A stretch of DNA of 64,000 bases from Thereva unica (GCA_949987705.1 OX465283.1:160223850-160287849), one strand, 5' to 3'. Numbered from the stretch's first letter, positions 1 through 10,973 are shown. Translations and numbers: made by a program. The notes: a model not told the origin generated them from the sequence alone.

Positions 1-59
1 GGCGGCTAAATAATCGAGGGACTACTTTGCTACTTTGTAGTGTTCGCATAACCGTCATA

Positions 60-430
60 AATGTTTTTGTGTAGGATTTAGTCATATCTTAGTGGAGAGT
101 CATGTTTACTTAGTTCAACCCAATTTTCTCGCTAACACCGATATATATTCTATCTGGGATACACGATATATATCCTATCACACTCACGGCGAAAATTTAC
201 ACCGTATCCACTCAGAGCGAAAAACGAGGAGCGAAATAGTGTTTTATCGCCTATCCATACTCACGTTCACGGGTGTTCCCGATTGTTCATGGCGTGTGCT
301 TAACGGCTGACTCAACTCTTAACACCCTAGGGGCCACAGCGGAAAAAACTTAAGTGATATTTGCCGAAACCCCCCTCTCTCCCTCTTGAGATTTGGCAAA
401 GTTCGGTTCGACCCCCTTCCCCTAAATTAA
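60..430 (+). repeat. Dispersed repeat, copy A (uninterrupted target)
   Basis: Segments at about 70-128 and 330-400 match, in order and orientation, segments at about 53305-53326 plus 53677-53720 and 53735-53790. Shared landmarks are ATTTAG(T/C)CATATCTTA, TTAGTGGAG, CATGTTT(T)ACTTA and GTGATATTTG(C/G)CGAAACC. Copy A has about 200 bp of unrelated DNA between its halves. It has the uninterrupted form of the site where copy B carries a MITE. Family not recognised. Confidence 0.6.
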
Positions 431-711
431 CCCCCAAACCCACTAACGTAATTAATGGGCGACCCCAAAGCTCGTTTCGACGTATATTTTTGTTTTATTG
501 GATCTAGTACCACTTGAAATGATATACATATTAGCTCCGTTCCATGGAGCGCGATTTTTTATATCAGAAGTAAATATGAGTAAAACGTAATAAGTGCAGG
601 GGTAGTTGCAAGTACTTCGAAGTACTTGGGAGTAGAAAATCTCGCCCAATGGAACGTAGCTATTATATAATTTGTCATGATATTCTAGAAGGTCAAGCTC
701 AGTAGTCTGTC

Positions 712-1300
712 ATGTCGTTCAAGTCATGGGCGCCCGCTCAGATATACGAGGACCAGGGCAGTTGGCTGAAGGAGGAATTTAAATCTCTTGAGAAATCCCA
801 TCTACTAGTAGAAGCCGCAACAACTGGGAGATCCGGGTCGGAGCTGAGAGCTGTCGCGCAAAACCACTGGAGGGTAACTGTTTCCGTCCTATGTCCCATG
901 AGGGAAAAAAGGAGTTTAAAAAGGAAGAAGAGGAATCCCAGGCATTGGAAAACTTGTTTAGCGATTTGGAATATTTGATTGTTCCATCGCAGACCTGAAG
1001 ATAATGTTACGCCTACGATATTAAGAGGTGGGTCAACCATTACATTCTTTTTGCCCAGTAAGATATAGGGACGGGTGGTGCAGGTTTTTGTAAATATGAC
1101 AGTACTTTATTTTGGTTGCGTTGAATTCGACACGATTCTTGAGGCCCCTAGCAAGAATGAGTTCAATGTCCCCCCGATAATAGAATTGGACATGAGGTCA
1201 CGGTCTACGAGGCAAGATCTAGCACGTGCTTGCCTGATCTTATCGAAGGTGTGGGAGTACCACGGAGTACCGTCATCGGGGCAAACTGTCAAGAGGGCAG
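712..1300. mobile_element. Broken non-LTR retrotransposon fragments
   Basis: Two conflicting LINE remnants overlap here. On the minus strand (about 738-1040) the translation LNIVGVTLSSGLRWNNQIFQ matches the Jockey-like C-terminal text also seen at 57960-58030 (LNILGITLAKDLRWNNHIFQ). On the plus strand (about 812-870) EAATTGRSGSELRAVAQN matches the 3' end of another LINE seen at 32045-32105 on the minus strand. A similar mosaic lies at 43340-43620. No intact frame remains, so it is non-coding debris. Confidence 0.55.
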
Positions 1301-1353
1301 GTGAGGGAATCGAGTTTAAAATGCTAATAAATTTTACAGTTAGTATTGTATAA

Positions 1354-3003
1354 AAGGAATTTTATGCAAACAAAAATTTTGCAAAGAGGAATATTATGTA
1401 TACAACATACATATCTACTCAATAGGACCGTTAATATGACATGATGCTTACTTAAGAAAATAATCACCGATTCTATAACATTTATTTTTAAATATAAACA
1501 AAGTACAAAGCTAGATTTGCTAAGTGGAAGTGGTTCAAACCATAAATTATAAAAATACGAACTTTTTTGTCGCCATCAGAGCAAAGCTCGGCAAACATGA
1601 ATCATCATCACCACATTACCATGAAGAAAGTTTACTTTGCTTGAAATAACACACAAATCCCAAAAAGACCGAGGGCAACAACAGCAAACAAATGAAAGAC
1701 CAAGTAAATTTATTCAATTTGGAAAGGGTTCGGCATGTGGTGCAACTCTGAAATCTCTTTAAATAGATTCACCAAACTATAATGCATTAATGGTAAAAAC
1801 ATGTAACGGATCTTTCACCCATATACCACACAATTTCTACAACAATATATTCTCGTCTGAATCAAATCAAAATCAAGTAAAACAACTGTGAAAAAACTAC
1901 TCGCAAATTAATTATAAACGAAAGCATAGACATAGTGCATAAAGGCGAGAAATCTCCGTGATTTTTTTATATTGCATTTTTCGGCCGTAGTTTTACGTAA
2001 GTACGACGATTGTCAGGGTTCTTTGTCGCGCTAGTGGCCACAAAAGTTTCGTTTTGTACTGTTTAGTAAAGCGTGAAATCATGACATCATAAGAACTTTG
2101 GGGCCGATTTGTACTGACTGATGAGAGGAAAGAAATGGTTCTAGTCTAGTCGGTGGAGCACTACATCAAAACAAACCAGATGTGAAATTTAACTCACTGG
2201 TGTTGCACCGTGCAGATTGGTTTCCTTCGTAGCAATTCACGCAGAGCGGTAACCGTATTATATATGTATATCGAGTCAGGGGTAACGTTTTGCAACATAC
2301 TTTATAACCAGAGAGGGGCACCCAAGAAACTTTTCGAGCTCTAGCAGAAAACAAAGAAATTTTTGTTGCGCACTAACCATTACTAGATATAAATTGATAA
2401 ATGCTTTTAGTTTTCTGTATAAACTATATAAATTTTATTCACCTTTGGTTATAGGGACGAACCCTTACCGCTACCTTAAGGGAAGACATATCTGACTCTG
2501 TTAATTATAAAATTCACATAAAATCACTGCAAGATTATATCAGGAACTTATCACTAATAATCCGAAGCCATTTGATTAATATAAATTACACAATAGATTT
2601 CATTTTATTTAAAATACACACAGGTAAACTTAAACGTAATTATTATACTGATTGCTTAAGTTAAACTATTCGCATGAGGTAGCAAAACAAACGCAAAGTC
2701 AATTAAAAACACGAAAAGCACCTGTCACCAGTCTTGTGCTCCCTTCTACAACTAAAAATTTGATCCACTTCGTTTCCCTTTTTGCTGTCATACTCTGTAC
2801 TAAAAATCAGCTGTTTGGTTGTCATCACAACAATTCTGCACTAGCGCCTCTTTCAATGTGGTTTGAAGTTTTGGTGATAAATTCAACGTTTGATAACAGT
2901 GGTGGCACATAAAATATCTCTGCAAGGGGCACTTGGTTGTCAACAATTTTTATTGAGAAAAATTGCAAACTTCTCCATTTCCCATTTCTATTGGTTTAAT
3001 ATT
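1354..3003. other. Intergenic, AT-rich, nothing identified
   Basis: I see no coding exon, RNA gene or clear inverted-repeat element in this stretch. The open frames are short, lack recognisable motifs and look like chance. A few AT-rich runs are present. Confidence 0.4.
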
Positions 3004-3091
3004 GGCCGTCGAAATATGACGGAAATTCAAAATGGCCGTCGAAATATGACGGAAATTCAAAATGGCCGTCGAAATATGACGGAATCAAAAT
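3004..3091. repeat. 30-bp tandem repeat, nearly three copies
   Basis: The unit starts GGCCGTCGAAATATGACGGA and continues for 10 more bases; it occurs twice exactly and a third time with a small deletion. GCCGTC-GACGG inside the unit can form a small hairpin. Diverged relatives continue to about 3350. The three-copy array makes a 133-aa frame open by chance, which I do not regard as a gene. Confidence 0.85.
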
Positions 3092-3967
3092 GGCCACTGA
3101 AATATGGATTTACCAATTGTGTTCCGATTTCCATGAATATCAGTATCTGGAGTTTTTTAAGGAAACAAATACGAATTTGTGATCAGAACTTATTAATTCA
3201 AAATGGCTGGCCCAATATGGCCAACAAATTTGTCAATTGGGTTCCGATTCCAATGAAAGTGCATATCAAGGGGTTTTATGGTAGCAAATAACGAATTTAT
3301 GATCAAGACTTATAAATTTAAAATTTCTGGGCCCTTATGACGGGCGAATTTAGTCAAATAAGTGTCAATTAACGGTGAGCTATATGTAGGTGGCTTAAGA
3401 GTTGGGAAATCTGAAAATCTTCACATCCTAGCTTGCACTAAGAGCAAAATTAACGGAAATCCACGAAATGTTCTGGAGAAATCAGCAAGCAACATGATGA
3501 TATAAGAGTATCCACGAGATGGGCTAGTGGTCCCACTGTATCCATATGAATATAGTCAAATCTATTATTTGCAAGCTTGAAAGCTTCAATTGGAGATTTG
3601 GTATACCTTAAAACTTTGGTACTTGAACAACCGACTCGACCACTAATTGTAATCTTTATTGATCGATGGCCAGAAGTATTTCTTGGTAACGGCTTGTCTT
3701 GTAGCCTGAATACCAGGGTGAGAGACTATGCTCTGAGATGAACTCTGATCTACGTAAGGAAGTAGGTAAACAAAGCCTTAGAATGCCTGTACTAGTTTCG
3801 CACTACACCTAATGGTCGGTAAATGGTATTGGTGTTAGAACTAATTTTACCCATGAGCCTTTTCTGGGGTGCTCTTGTAGATCCTTCAACTCTGTTTCCT
3901 CTTGATGATCCTAAGCTAATGGAGCCAGGTCGAAGGTGACTGAATCAACGTTGTCGATTGCCAGTAA

Positions 3968-4129
3968 GGCCCATTTTACACGATGAAACACGAAACAAAA
4001 AGTTTCGCTTAGTTTGACGGGGAGAGGTGAGAAAGAGCTTGGGGGACACGTGTTCTCTCAAGCCCTCTCTCACGTCTCCCCATCAAACTGAGCGAAACTT
4101 GTCTCGTGTTTCATCGTGTAAAATTGGGC
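3968..4129. mobile_element. Foldback MITE, about 162 bp, TAA target duplication
   Basis: The two halves are near-perfect inverted copies of about 70 bp each. The left end reads GGCCCATTTTACACGATGAA and the right end is its complement. TAA flanks both sides (3965-3967 and 4130-4132), as expected for PIF/Harbinger-type MITEs. No coding capacity. Ends are certain to within 1-2 bp. Confidence 0.75.
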
Positions 4130-4654
4130 TAAGCGCATCAAATAGTGTGCCGACGTTTTGTTTCCTCGATTCATCTCATAAACTGAGAGATTAGATCCCA
4201 ATGTCTGCTTTGTCTTCGACGCTTCTCCACGACGATGACGGGCCCGCGTCAATGGCACAGAAAAGATGATTAAATATGTGTTATCAATTGCAAGGTATCT
4301 TTCGGAGTTTTCCTGTCGGTATCAAACGCCCATACAAAATTGCAGCTTCCTCACTTTTAGTTCCCAAACATGCATTGTAAAAAAATAGGTTAAAAAACTT
4401 TTAAGTTAAAGGGTTTTATTTGAAATTATAATCATGCAAACTTCTCATCCTTTCCAACTCTCTCATTGCATCTTTATTGGACGGTTTCTTACCTGTTAAT
4501 TTCTGACAATGAAGCCCCTCAATACATAGCCTTTCCAAAGCCCTTACGCCACTCAATTCTACATACTATAACATGGTCAACATTACTATCCTGCATTTTA
4601 TGGACAGTGGAGGCCAACATCCTACTCTCTGCCGCTCCAAGATTCGTTATTTGT

Positions 4655-4990
4655 TACCCTAAAAACACCCCGTTATCGATTTTCAATGGATTCAGATCAC
4701 ACTTCCAAATTTTATCCGCCATATTGGTGCCGCCATTTTGAATTTTCAAATTTTAACCACAAAATCGTCATTTGTGGGCCTAAAACCTCCCGGATACCGA
4801 TTTTCGATGGAATCGGAAACCAAATTGCAAAATTCGTCCGCCATATTGATTTTTTTTACAAAATCGTCAGATTGCATTGTCACGGGAACTTAAATGTGTG
4901 CACAAAGTTTCATAAGAATCGGTTAAGTAGAAGTAGTCGAAAAAGCTGCCGCAAGATTTGAACCAAAGAAACAAACAAGTAAGCGAAGTC
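4655..4990 (+). repeat. Degenerate repeat with two 122-bp subunits
   Basis: Two diverged copies of a block containing CCTAAAA, then CCGATTTTCGATGGA-like text, then CCGCCATATTG, are spaced 122 bp apart (CCGCCATATTG at about 4716 and 4838). The block ends with a tail resembling AAAGTTTCATAAGAATCGGT. I recognise that last motif as typical of abundant arthropod interspersed repeats, but cannot name the family. Confidence 0.55.
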
Positions 4991-5027
4991 AAGCTAAATT
5001 AAACCATTAAAAAAACAGAGGGGTCCA

Positions 5028-5165
5028 GAGTATAAGTGCTAAGTTGAGTTTAGGTCCATGTACATATGAAAGTTGTGATTCAACTGAATAGAGTTACTTT
5101 CTTCGAATCAAACGTCTTCTCGTGTCATGACGACTTGGCTTTCAGCACAAGAACCATAGAAAGCC
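5028..5165 (-). mobile_element. MITE-like copy of the AAAGTCG family
   Basis: Read on the minus strand, this contains TGTGCTGAAAGCCAAGTCGT and related blocks (GAAGAAAGTAACTCTATTCA, CAACTCAGCACTTA-like). The same ordered blocks occur at 45038-45240 and 46955-47100, which defines a dispersed non-coding family. The ends are weak inverted repeats built from CTGAAAGTCG. Exact borders are uncertain. Confidence 0.5.
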
Positions 5166-5251
5166 ACTTTCCAAACGGGTCAAAATGGGCACAGTTTGAG
5201 GGCGAATAATTTTCTTCTAGTAAAGTTTAAAATTTTAACATGATACATTAA

Positions 5252-5257
5252 TTTATT
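5252..5257 (-). terminator. Polyadenylation signal AATAAA of the M3-like gene
   Basis: AATAAA on the minus strand, about 25 bp past the stop codon at 5280. The 3'UTR would be very short. Position is the only support. Confidence 0.45.
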
Positions 5258-5279
5258 TACCATTTAACAATTCAGTACG

Positions 5280-7436
5280 TCATAGATCCAAAGATTGCGC
5301 GGAATCACAAAGCTGTAAAGATTTTAACAGAGCTTGATGAGAGGGGTCCCTGCCCCTAAATATACGAAATATTTCAGCTGTGCTCATTGATCCTCCATAA
5401 GTTAAAAACGTTTTCTTAAATCTTCGTCCTGTATCAAAATATTTCTCGTTACTTTCATTCTCAGTGAAAGCACTATAAATGTCCGCTGCTATTATTTTCG
5501 AAAATATTTGACTGTAGTAGGCGCATGCCCAGTTACCAGAAAATATGCTGCTCATGGAGCAAGGATGCGAGTCTTTCTTATCAAGTGGCAAATGCATGTA
5601 AATAGGCCATAAGCGCTTAACAACATCCAGCCAAAATTGGTCAGAACTATGCAGCTCCATATCTAAATCTGACTTGTATAATTCAGTGCATAACTTCTGT
5701 CCAGCCATGTGTAGTTTAAGCATTTTGATGCCGTTAATGATATCTGAGGGCGCTTTGTCTTCTGTGTTATAATGACCAGATATTTTCTTTAAAATTTCTT
5801 CATTGTCCAAGAAATTCAGTAGTACATTTCCACATACCTGCGATGCATCCCATTCGATGTTCGATAATCCCGCCAAATCGCTATAGTTGGATTTTGTTAA
5901 AAGATGCTGCAGAGCTGTCCCGAAGTTTTCGAAAATCACTTGAACGTCTTCTATTGACAGAAGACAAGGCTTGCCATAAACTGGAACATTAAAATTAAAT
6001 ATCAATGCTGATAGTGGTGTGGCCCCGGCAGTCTTATTCCTGTTTCTAATACCGACCATCCACCCTGTTTTTTCTAAACGTCTGTTCTCCCGAGAGTAGA
6101 AGTCAAAATATATTCCACCTACAGGATCCTGTTGTTCTTCATCGAAGACATCATAGTATTGTACAGTGGGGTGCCAGGTGTTTACAGTGGGATTCTCGAC
6201 TAGTCTTATTCCAAATACAGATTCCGTTAAATCGAACAATCCTTTAATCACATGCGTTAGGGGAAAATATTGCCTTACTGACTCCTCGTCGAAATTAAAT
6301 TCAGCTCTTAACTGCTTTCGCTGCCAATAAGGTACATCGAATGCTTCCAGTGTATGTTTAAATCCACTCTGGGACGCAAACTGCTGTAATTCTTCCATTT
6401 CTCTAGACTGCGCCGGACCTGCATGCTTCAGCAAACTGTTAAATATATTTTTCACATCATTTACATTCTTGTTCATCTTCGTTTCCATCGACATCTCAGC
6501 ATAAGAGGAATAACCTAAAATATTCGCCTGCCTCTTTCGAAGAAACCTTATATTTTCTATATGTGTGCTGTTTTCCAAACTTTTATCCGATAATCCTGAA
6601 GCTTTTCTAACATCAGCCTGCCAGATATTCCATCTCTCCGTCCTTTCGGGGCAATATTTAAGAAATTGCTTAACAATCTGCGGATCAAGAGTTACTTTCC
6701 ATGGACCTTCACTAGGAGCATTTGCATCTATCGCGATCTGTTCTAGAAATTCTGGCGGAAAGTCTCTCATTAGTGAATAATCTTTAATAACATGAGAGAA
6801 TTGATGAATAGACGATTGTAACTTATTCTTGAATCGAGCCCTTTCCTGTCCTAGTTTCGTAAGAACTTCATTCAACTGCGACTTAGCTTCCGCTGGAAGG
6901 CATATTCCATTTAAACGTCCTTCTAGCAAATATTTATCTACCAATCTCTTTTGTTCTCCTTGGGGCTGCTTAGTCAAATTACTTAATGCATTGTATATGA
7001 TGGGACTATTTAACTTCGAAGCCCTAACGTTCCTCGCCCGATCATGTATATTCAAGTAAGACTTCGTGGGCATAAGAGTACTGTTCCCCAAATAAAGCGC
7101 CTTCGCTATTCCCCAAGTACTCTCCAGCGGACTAGTGGCATTTTCCAGTGGTATAAAAATATCTTTATCAATATCAACGTCCGTCAACTTGCTAATATTA
7201 TCTTCTACATCTTTAACTGTTTGTTCAACGATAGCCGCTTGCTTACCAATTGCTGCTAGGCAATTTTCAATAGTTAAGCCATTAAACTGTGGGAGCCCGG
7301 TCGGATTTATCAGTGCGTCAACTATGGTCGAATCTTCGCCAATTTCGGGGACTCTGTAAAGATAACTATCAACTATAATAATTAAACAGAATAAACTTAC
7401 AAAACAATGTATCCTTGCGCCCTTGAACTTGTGCAT
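5280..7436 (-). CDS. Secreted M3-family metallopeptidase homologue lacking the zinc site (pseudo-peptidase)
   Basis: A single 718-aa exon. It matches the M3 family (oligopeptidase A/thimet type) along the catalytic half: WHPTVQYYDVFDEE (421-434), GGIYFDFYSRE (440-450), ALIFNFN (477-483), SIEDVQVIF (494-502), KISGHY, and FRGRDPS near the end. The family zinc motif HEFGH with a second-helix Glu is replaced: residues 503-507 read ENFGT, and Gln533 sits where the family has Glu (WDAxELPSQ becomes WDASQVCGN). The substrate loop GGYAAGYYSY becomes GNWACAYYSQ (634-643). So all three metal ligands and the catalytic Glu are gone, in an uninterrupted frame of normal family length. The N-terminus has a basic start and hydrophobic run (residues 11-22) like a signal peptide, whereas family members are usually cytosolic or mitochondrial. 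Peptidase activity is not expected; a binding role is inference. It is divergent from ncd. Confidence 0.9.
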   Translation of the reverse strand: MHKFKGARIHCFVSLFCLIIIVDSYLYRVPEIGEDSTIVDALINPTGLPQFNGLTIENCLAAIGKQAAIVEQTVKDVEDNISKLTDVDIDKDIFIPLENATSPLESTWGIAKALYLGNSTLMPTKSYLNIHDRARNVRASKLNSPIIYNALSNLTKQPQGEQKRLVDKYLLEGRLNGICLPAEAKSQLNEVLTKLGQERARFKNKLQSSIHQFSHVIKDYSLMRDFPPEFLEQIAIDANAPSEGPWKVTLDPQIVKQFLKYCPERTERWNIWQADVRKASGLSDKSLENSTHIENIRFLRKRQANILGYSSYAEMSMETKMNKNVNDVKNIFNSLLKHAGPAQSREMEELQQFASQSGFKHTLEAFDVPYWQRKQLRAEFNFDEESVRQYFPLTHVIKGLFDLTESVFGIRLVENPTVNTWHPTVQYYDVFDEEQQDPVGGIYFDFYSRENRRLEKTGWMVGIRNRNKTAGATPLSALIFNFNVPVYGKPCLLSIEDVQVIFENFGTALQHLLTKSNYSDLAGLSNIEWDASQVCGNVLLNFLDNEEILKKISGHYNTEDKAPSDIINGIKMLKLHMAGQKLCTELYKSDLDMELHSSDQFWLDVVKRLWPIYMHLPLDKKDSHPCSMSSIFSGNWACAYYSQIFSKIIAADIYSAFTENESNEKYFDTGRRFKKTFLTYGGSMSTAEIFRIFRGRDPSHQALLKSLQLCDSAQSLDL

Positions 7437-7917
7437 ATTGAAGGGTGGACCGGCGACGTTATCACTTTATTTAACAACCGCAGCATCGCACGAAATAAGT
7501 TTGCAGCTGCTATTAAAAATTCAGACTTGACAGCTGATATTTACAATATTTACTAACATCTAGTACATTGTAATTGTTATGTCATTAGACGATGTTTACA
7601 CTGGACGTAGGAAGAAATGTGACTACCTACGTTCTTGCCCCTTCATATTCACATTCAAACGAAAGCGACTGTCACTTTGATTGAAACGTTTGGAATTGAA
7701 ATTTATTTTGATGACATTTTGTATTAGTACTGCATAATTTATTTTGTAGAATAATGGAGAAATCTGGTTAAATTGTTTTTTTATGAAATGTTGAGACTTG
7801 TTGAAATTAATCTGTCATTAACTCCGCCGTCGTCTGGTCCCAAGTCCAGAGTGCGAAAGGAGAAGAGTGGTCGACCTGCCGAATTGACCGAAAAACTAAG
7901 CAAGAAAACTTTTTTAA
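7437..7917. other. 5' flank of the M3-like gene
   Basis: It must hold the minus-strand promoter of the M3-like gene. I see no firm TATA or initiator element and no transposon ends. A short open frame from 7773 runs into the LINE tail and is not credible as a gene. Confidence 0.3.
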
Positions 7918-8009
7918 AGCGGCACCGACAGCAGCGTTTCCGTTGCGGAGACGTCCCGCTCAGACCGCCAGCTAATGGATCAAAGAAGAAGAAGAAGAAT
8001 CTGTCGTTG
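7918..8009 (+). mobile_element. Short RTE-like LINE 3' end with GAA tail
   Basis: The text from CGGCACCGACAGCAGCG through GACGTCCCGCTCAGACCGCC to TCAAAGAAGAAGAAG is the same 3' terminus found at the end of the RTE-like element at 56525-56607. Only the last ~90 bp are present. Upstream is TTTTTTAAAG, which also precedes the short copy at 32322-32400, so the two short copies share a common head. Confidence 0.75.
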
Positions 8010-8129
8010 GTGCTAGTATAATCTATCCGAATAGTGTATAGCTACTGGGCGGTATTTGGGTCCTTTTCGGATGCCTTCATTTATAAAGCGTGCTTAAAGT
8101 CGTGCTCCTTAGGTCCTAAAGGAATCTTA

Positions 8130-8651
8130 AGGCTCGAACAGAACCAATCCGTTTCGTCCGCTCCGAAAGTTTTCCCCTTGTTTTTATTTGACATTCCGTC
8201 CCCTTGATTGTGGCTATCGCTCCTTTTGCCTCATGAAATGGCCAGTTTCACACGAGCCTACAGCCAACCAACAAAAATCTGCTGTCATCGTTCATTCCCT
8301 TTTGAAGTTTGAGGAAATATCGCATGGACTTTCACACAGCCAAATTTCCCAACCAACTGTACGTCAGAATGGTTTGCTTACTGTTGTTTTTAATCGTAAT
8401 TCTCTTTTCTGTTATTTCTCTCTCAACTACAACCACACTGCTGTCAAAAAGTTGACTCGGAAATCGTGAAATAGTTGGTTCAAAAAATCTGCCCACCCCT
8501 TCGTCCTCTCTCACCCTCTTCTCCACAAGCGACGTTTTCAGTCGATTTTTGTTGTTTGACTGTTGGTTCGTGTGAAACTGACCAATGTTTATAGAAATGT
8601 CAAATTTCTAACTTTTAAAAGCGTACGGAACGGACTGGTTCTGTTTGAGCT
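8130..8651. mobile_element. MITE with ~30-bp inverted ends, TTA/TTAA target duplication
   Basis: Left end GGCTCGAACAGAACCAATCC is mirrored at the right end, where the complement reads AGCTCAAACAGAACCAGTCC. TTA (possibly TTAA) occurs on both sides (8127 and 8652). It carries a second element nested inside it. It lies in the divergent interval between the M3-like gene and ncd, so it may have moved promoter sequences apart. Confidence 0.7.
8240..8583. mobile_element. Nested MITE inside the 8130-8651 element
   Basis: Inverted ends of about 40 bp: left CAGTTTCACACGAGCCTACA, right complement CAGTTTCACACGAACCAACA, each followed by CAACAAAAATC. AAT flanks both sides (8237-8239 and 8584-8586), a possible 3-bp duplication. 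No coding capacity. Its position entirely inside the other element shows it inserted later. Confidence 0.7.
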
Positions 8652-8885
8652 TTAACAACGGTAATGTTCCATAGTATTTCTGGAAATATTGCCAGAAAAC
8701 TTGCCCATGTAAACTGTTATAATTTTGTTATAATTATCGCGTAAACAGAACGCACTCTTCCCTACCAGTCAAATATCAAAAAGCCACAAAACGGTTGAAA
8801 CTGTGAGAATTTGTTGTGCGTGCTTATCGGTGATAAAAAAATTTTTGTGTATTTTTATGAAAACAAATATTTTTTTGAAAATTTA

Positions 8886-10973
8886 ATGGAGTCGAAGCTG
8901 CCAAAACCCAGTGGTTTAAAAAAGCCAACAACAGCTATTAGAACAGTCCTTCCAACAGAACGAATAAAGGAGAACACAAATATTTTCAAATCGTCGGCTA
9001 CAAACCGATTCCCGTTAGCCAGAGATGTTTCCAATTTTGCACCAGTGACCAATGGTATAAAACACGATAAATTTTGTTTTATTAAAATTATACGCCCTGT
9101 GAATTTTTCAAGGTGAAAGAGCATCATCTCCAGATATAGCGGGCAGACCACGCATTAGAGCCAAGCTCCGAAGAAGTCGCTCCGCATGTGATATTCGGGA
9201 TATACGCACCTTAAAAAGGCCAGACTTAACACTAGCACCTATTCCCAGTAAAGTAGCCAAATTTCCAGCTACCAGTGGTGCAATACCAGCTACGTGCAAT
9301 GAAAGTAATAAGAGGATAAATAACCCGCCTTTAAGTGGTAAACCTAGTGTCGTAAAACCCAATGTAAGTAACACGACTGCTGCTAAAGTTAAGAGTAAAA
9401 AGATACCAGCGTATGACTACAAAGCTAGATTCAACGATCTTGTAGAGAAACATAAGGCATTGAAGGCAAAGTTTGATGAGGCCAAGGAGCAACTAACTAA
9501 CTTTGATAGTCTTCCGGAGCAGTATGAAGAATGCCAGAATGAGTTAATTGCTGCGAAGGATGAGCTTAAGAATGCTAAATCAGAGATTGAATGCTTGCAA
9601 AGGCAAACAAGTTCTCAAATCTTGAAGATCTCATCGTTAGCTAAATGCTTGCATGAAACGAAGGAGCAGCTGGAGAAGATTACAGTGCATTATGAGGTAA
9701 GTGGCGTCTATGAGTATTTAATTAATGTAATGTTTGCATCTCTTTTATTTAGCAACTAAAAAAAGATGACATTGTTAAGACGAAAGAATTAATAGAGCTT
9801 CGAGAGTTAAAGGAGGAATTCACATCGAAACTAGATAACTTAACAGCGGAGCTAAACTCCCACAAGGACCAACTTTTCAGATCTAATGTGGAGCGAAAGG
9901 AACTGCATAATGCGGTTATGGACTTGAGAGGTAACATACGTGTATTCTGCCGGGTGAGACCAGCCCTAGATTTTGAACAAGACAAATTGCTATGTGGTTG
10001 GAATTTTATTGATGAAACAACAATCGAAATACAAAACGTTGAAATGCTTGCATCTGGCGCTAAAAATAAAGTGGCCTGCCATACATTTTCGTTTGACCAT
10101 GTCTTCTCCCCCAAATCCAGGCAGGAAGACATTTTCGAAATGGTCTCCCCCCTGATTCAGTCAGCTCTTGATGGATACAATGTCTGCATATTCGCTTACG
10201 GCCAAACTGGAAGTGGAAAAACGTTTACCATGGATGGAAATCCAGATAACATCGGTGTTATACCCCGTACAGTAGATCTCCTCTTTGAATCCATTCAAAA
10301 CTACAAGCGACTCGGCTGGGAATATGAGATAAAAGCTACATTCTTGGAAATATACAACGAGATTTTGTATGATCTATTAAGTAATGAGCCAAAGGATATG
10401 GAAATTCGTATGGCGAAGAATAAAACTGATATTTATGTGTCAAATATAACCGAAGAAACTGTTCCAAATGCAAATCGTCTTCGACAGCTTATGGGAATAG
10501 CCAACATGAATCGAGCAACTGCGGCTACTGCTGGCAACGAGCGATCATCACGGTCACATGCTGTAACACGTCTAGAATTAACTGGTACACACAACGAAAA
10601 GGGTGAAATCTCAATTGGAACAATCAATCTTGTTGACTTAGCTGGCTCCGAGAGCCCCAAAACCAGCACTAGAATGAACGAAACGAAGAGTATTAACAGA
10701 TCATTAAGTGAATTGACAAATGTTATACTGGCACTATTCCAAAAACATGATCACATTCCGTATAGAAATTCGAAATTAACGCACCTATTGATGCCTTGTT
10801 TAGGTGGAAATTCCAAAACCCTCATGTTCATAAATGTAGCACCGTTTCAGGATTGCTTTGTTGAGTCGGTGAAGTCTCTGCGTTTTGCGGCATCGGTGAA
10901 CTCGTGTAAAGTGGCCAAGGCGAAGAAGAATAAATTCCTGAATACATCCAGCTCGAGTCTTTTATCGTTTTAA
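8886..10973 (+). CDS. ncd: Kinesin-14 motor, Ncd (non-claret disjunctional)
   Basis: Minus-end-directed microtubule motor of oocyte meiotic and mitotic spindles. Exons 8886-9054, 9113-9696 and 9753-10973 join in phase to 657 aa (Drosophila Ncd is 700 aa). The start at 8886 gives MESKLPKPSGLKKP, the Drosophila N-terminus. Order: basic tail with KLRRSRSACDIRD, coiled coil from about residue 160, neck ERKELHNAVMDLRGNIRVF just before the motor, P-loop GQTGSGKT (401-408), NERSSRSH switch I, DLAGSE switch II (546-551), and SLSELTNVILAL. The motor sits at the C-terminus, which is diagnostic for kinesin-14. The tail is shorter than in Drosophila, lacking the Ala/Gly-rich stretches. Introns are 58 and 56 bp. 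An in-frame ATG at 8811 would add 25 unrelated residues and is rejected. Confidence 0.97.

Noticed and set aside
2890..3291. 133-aa frame with an internal 11-residue repeat
   Set aside because: Created by the 30-bp tandem array; no start context, no domain.
5280..7436. Calling this an active oligopeptidase or mitochondrial intermediate peptidase
   Set aside because: The HExxH motif and distal Glu are absent and the N-terminus looks like a signal peptide.
8811..8885. Upstream ATG for ncd
   Set aside because: In frame, but the 25 extra residues have no counterpart; the ATG at 8886 gives the conserved N-terminus.
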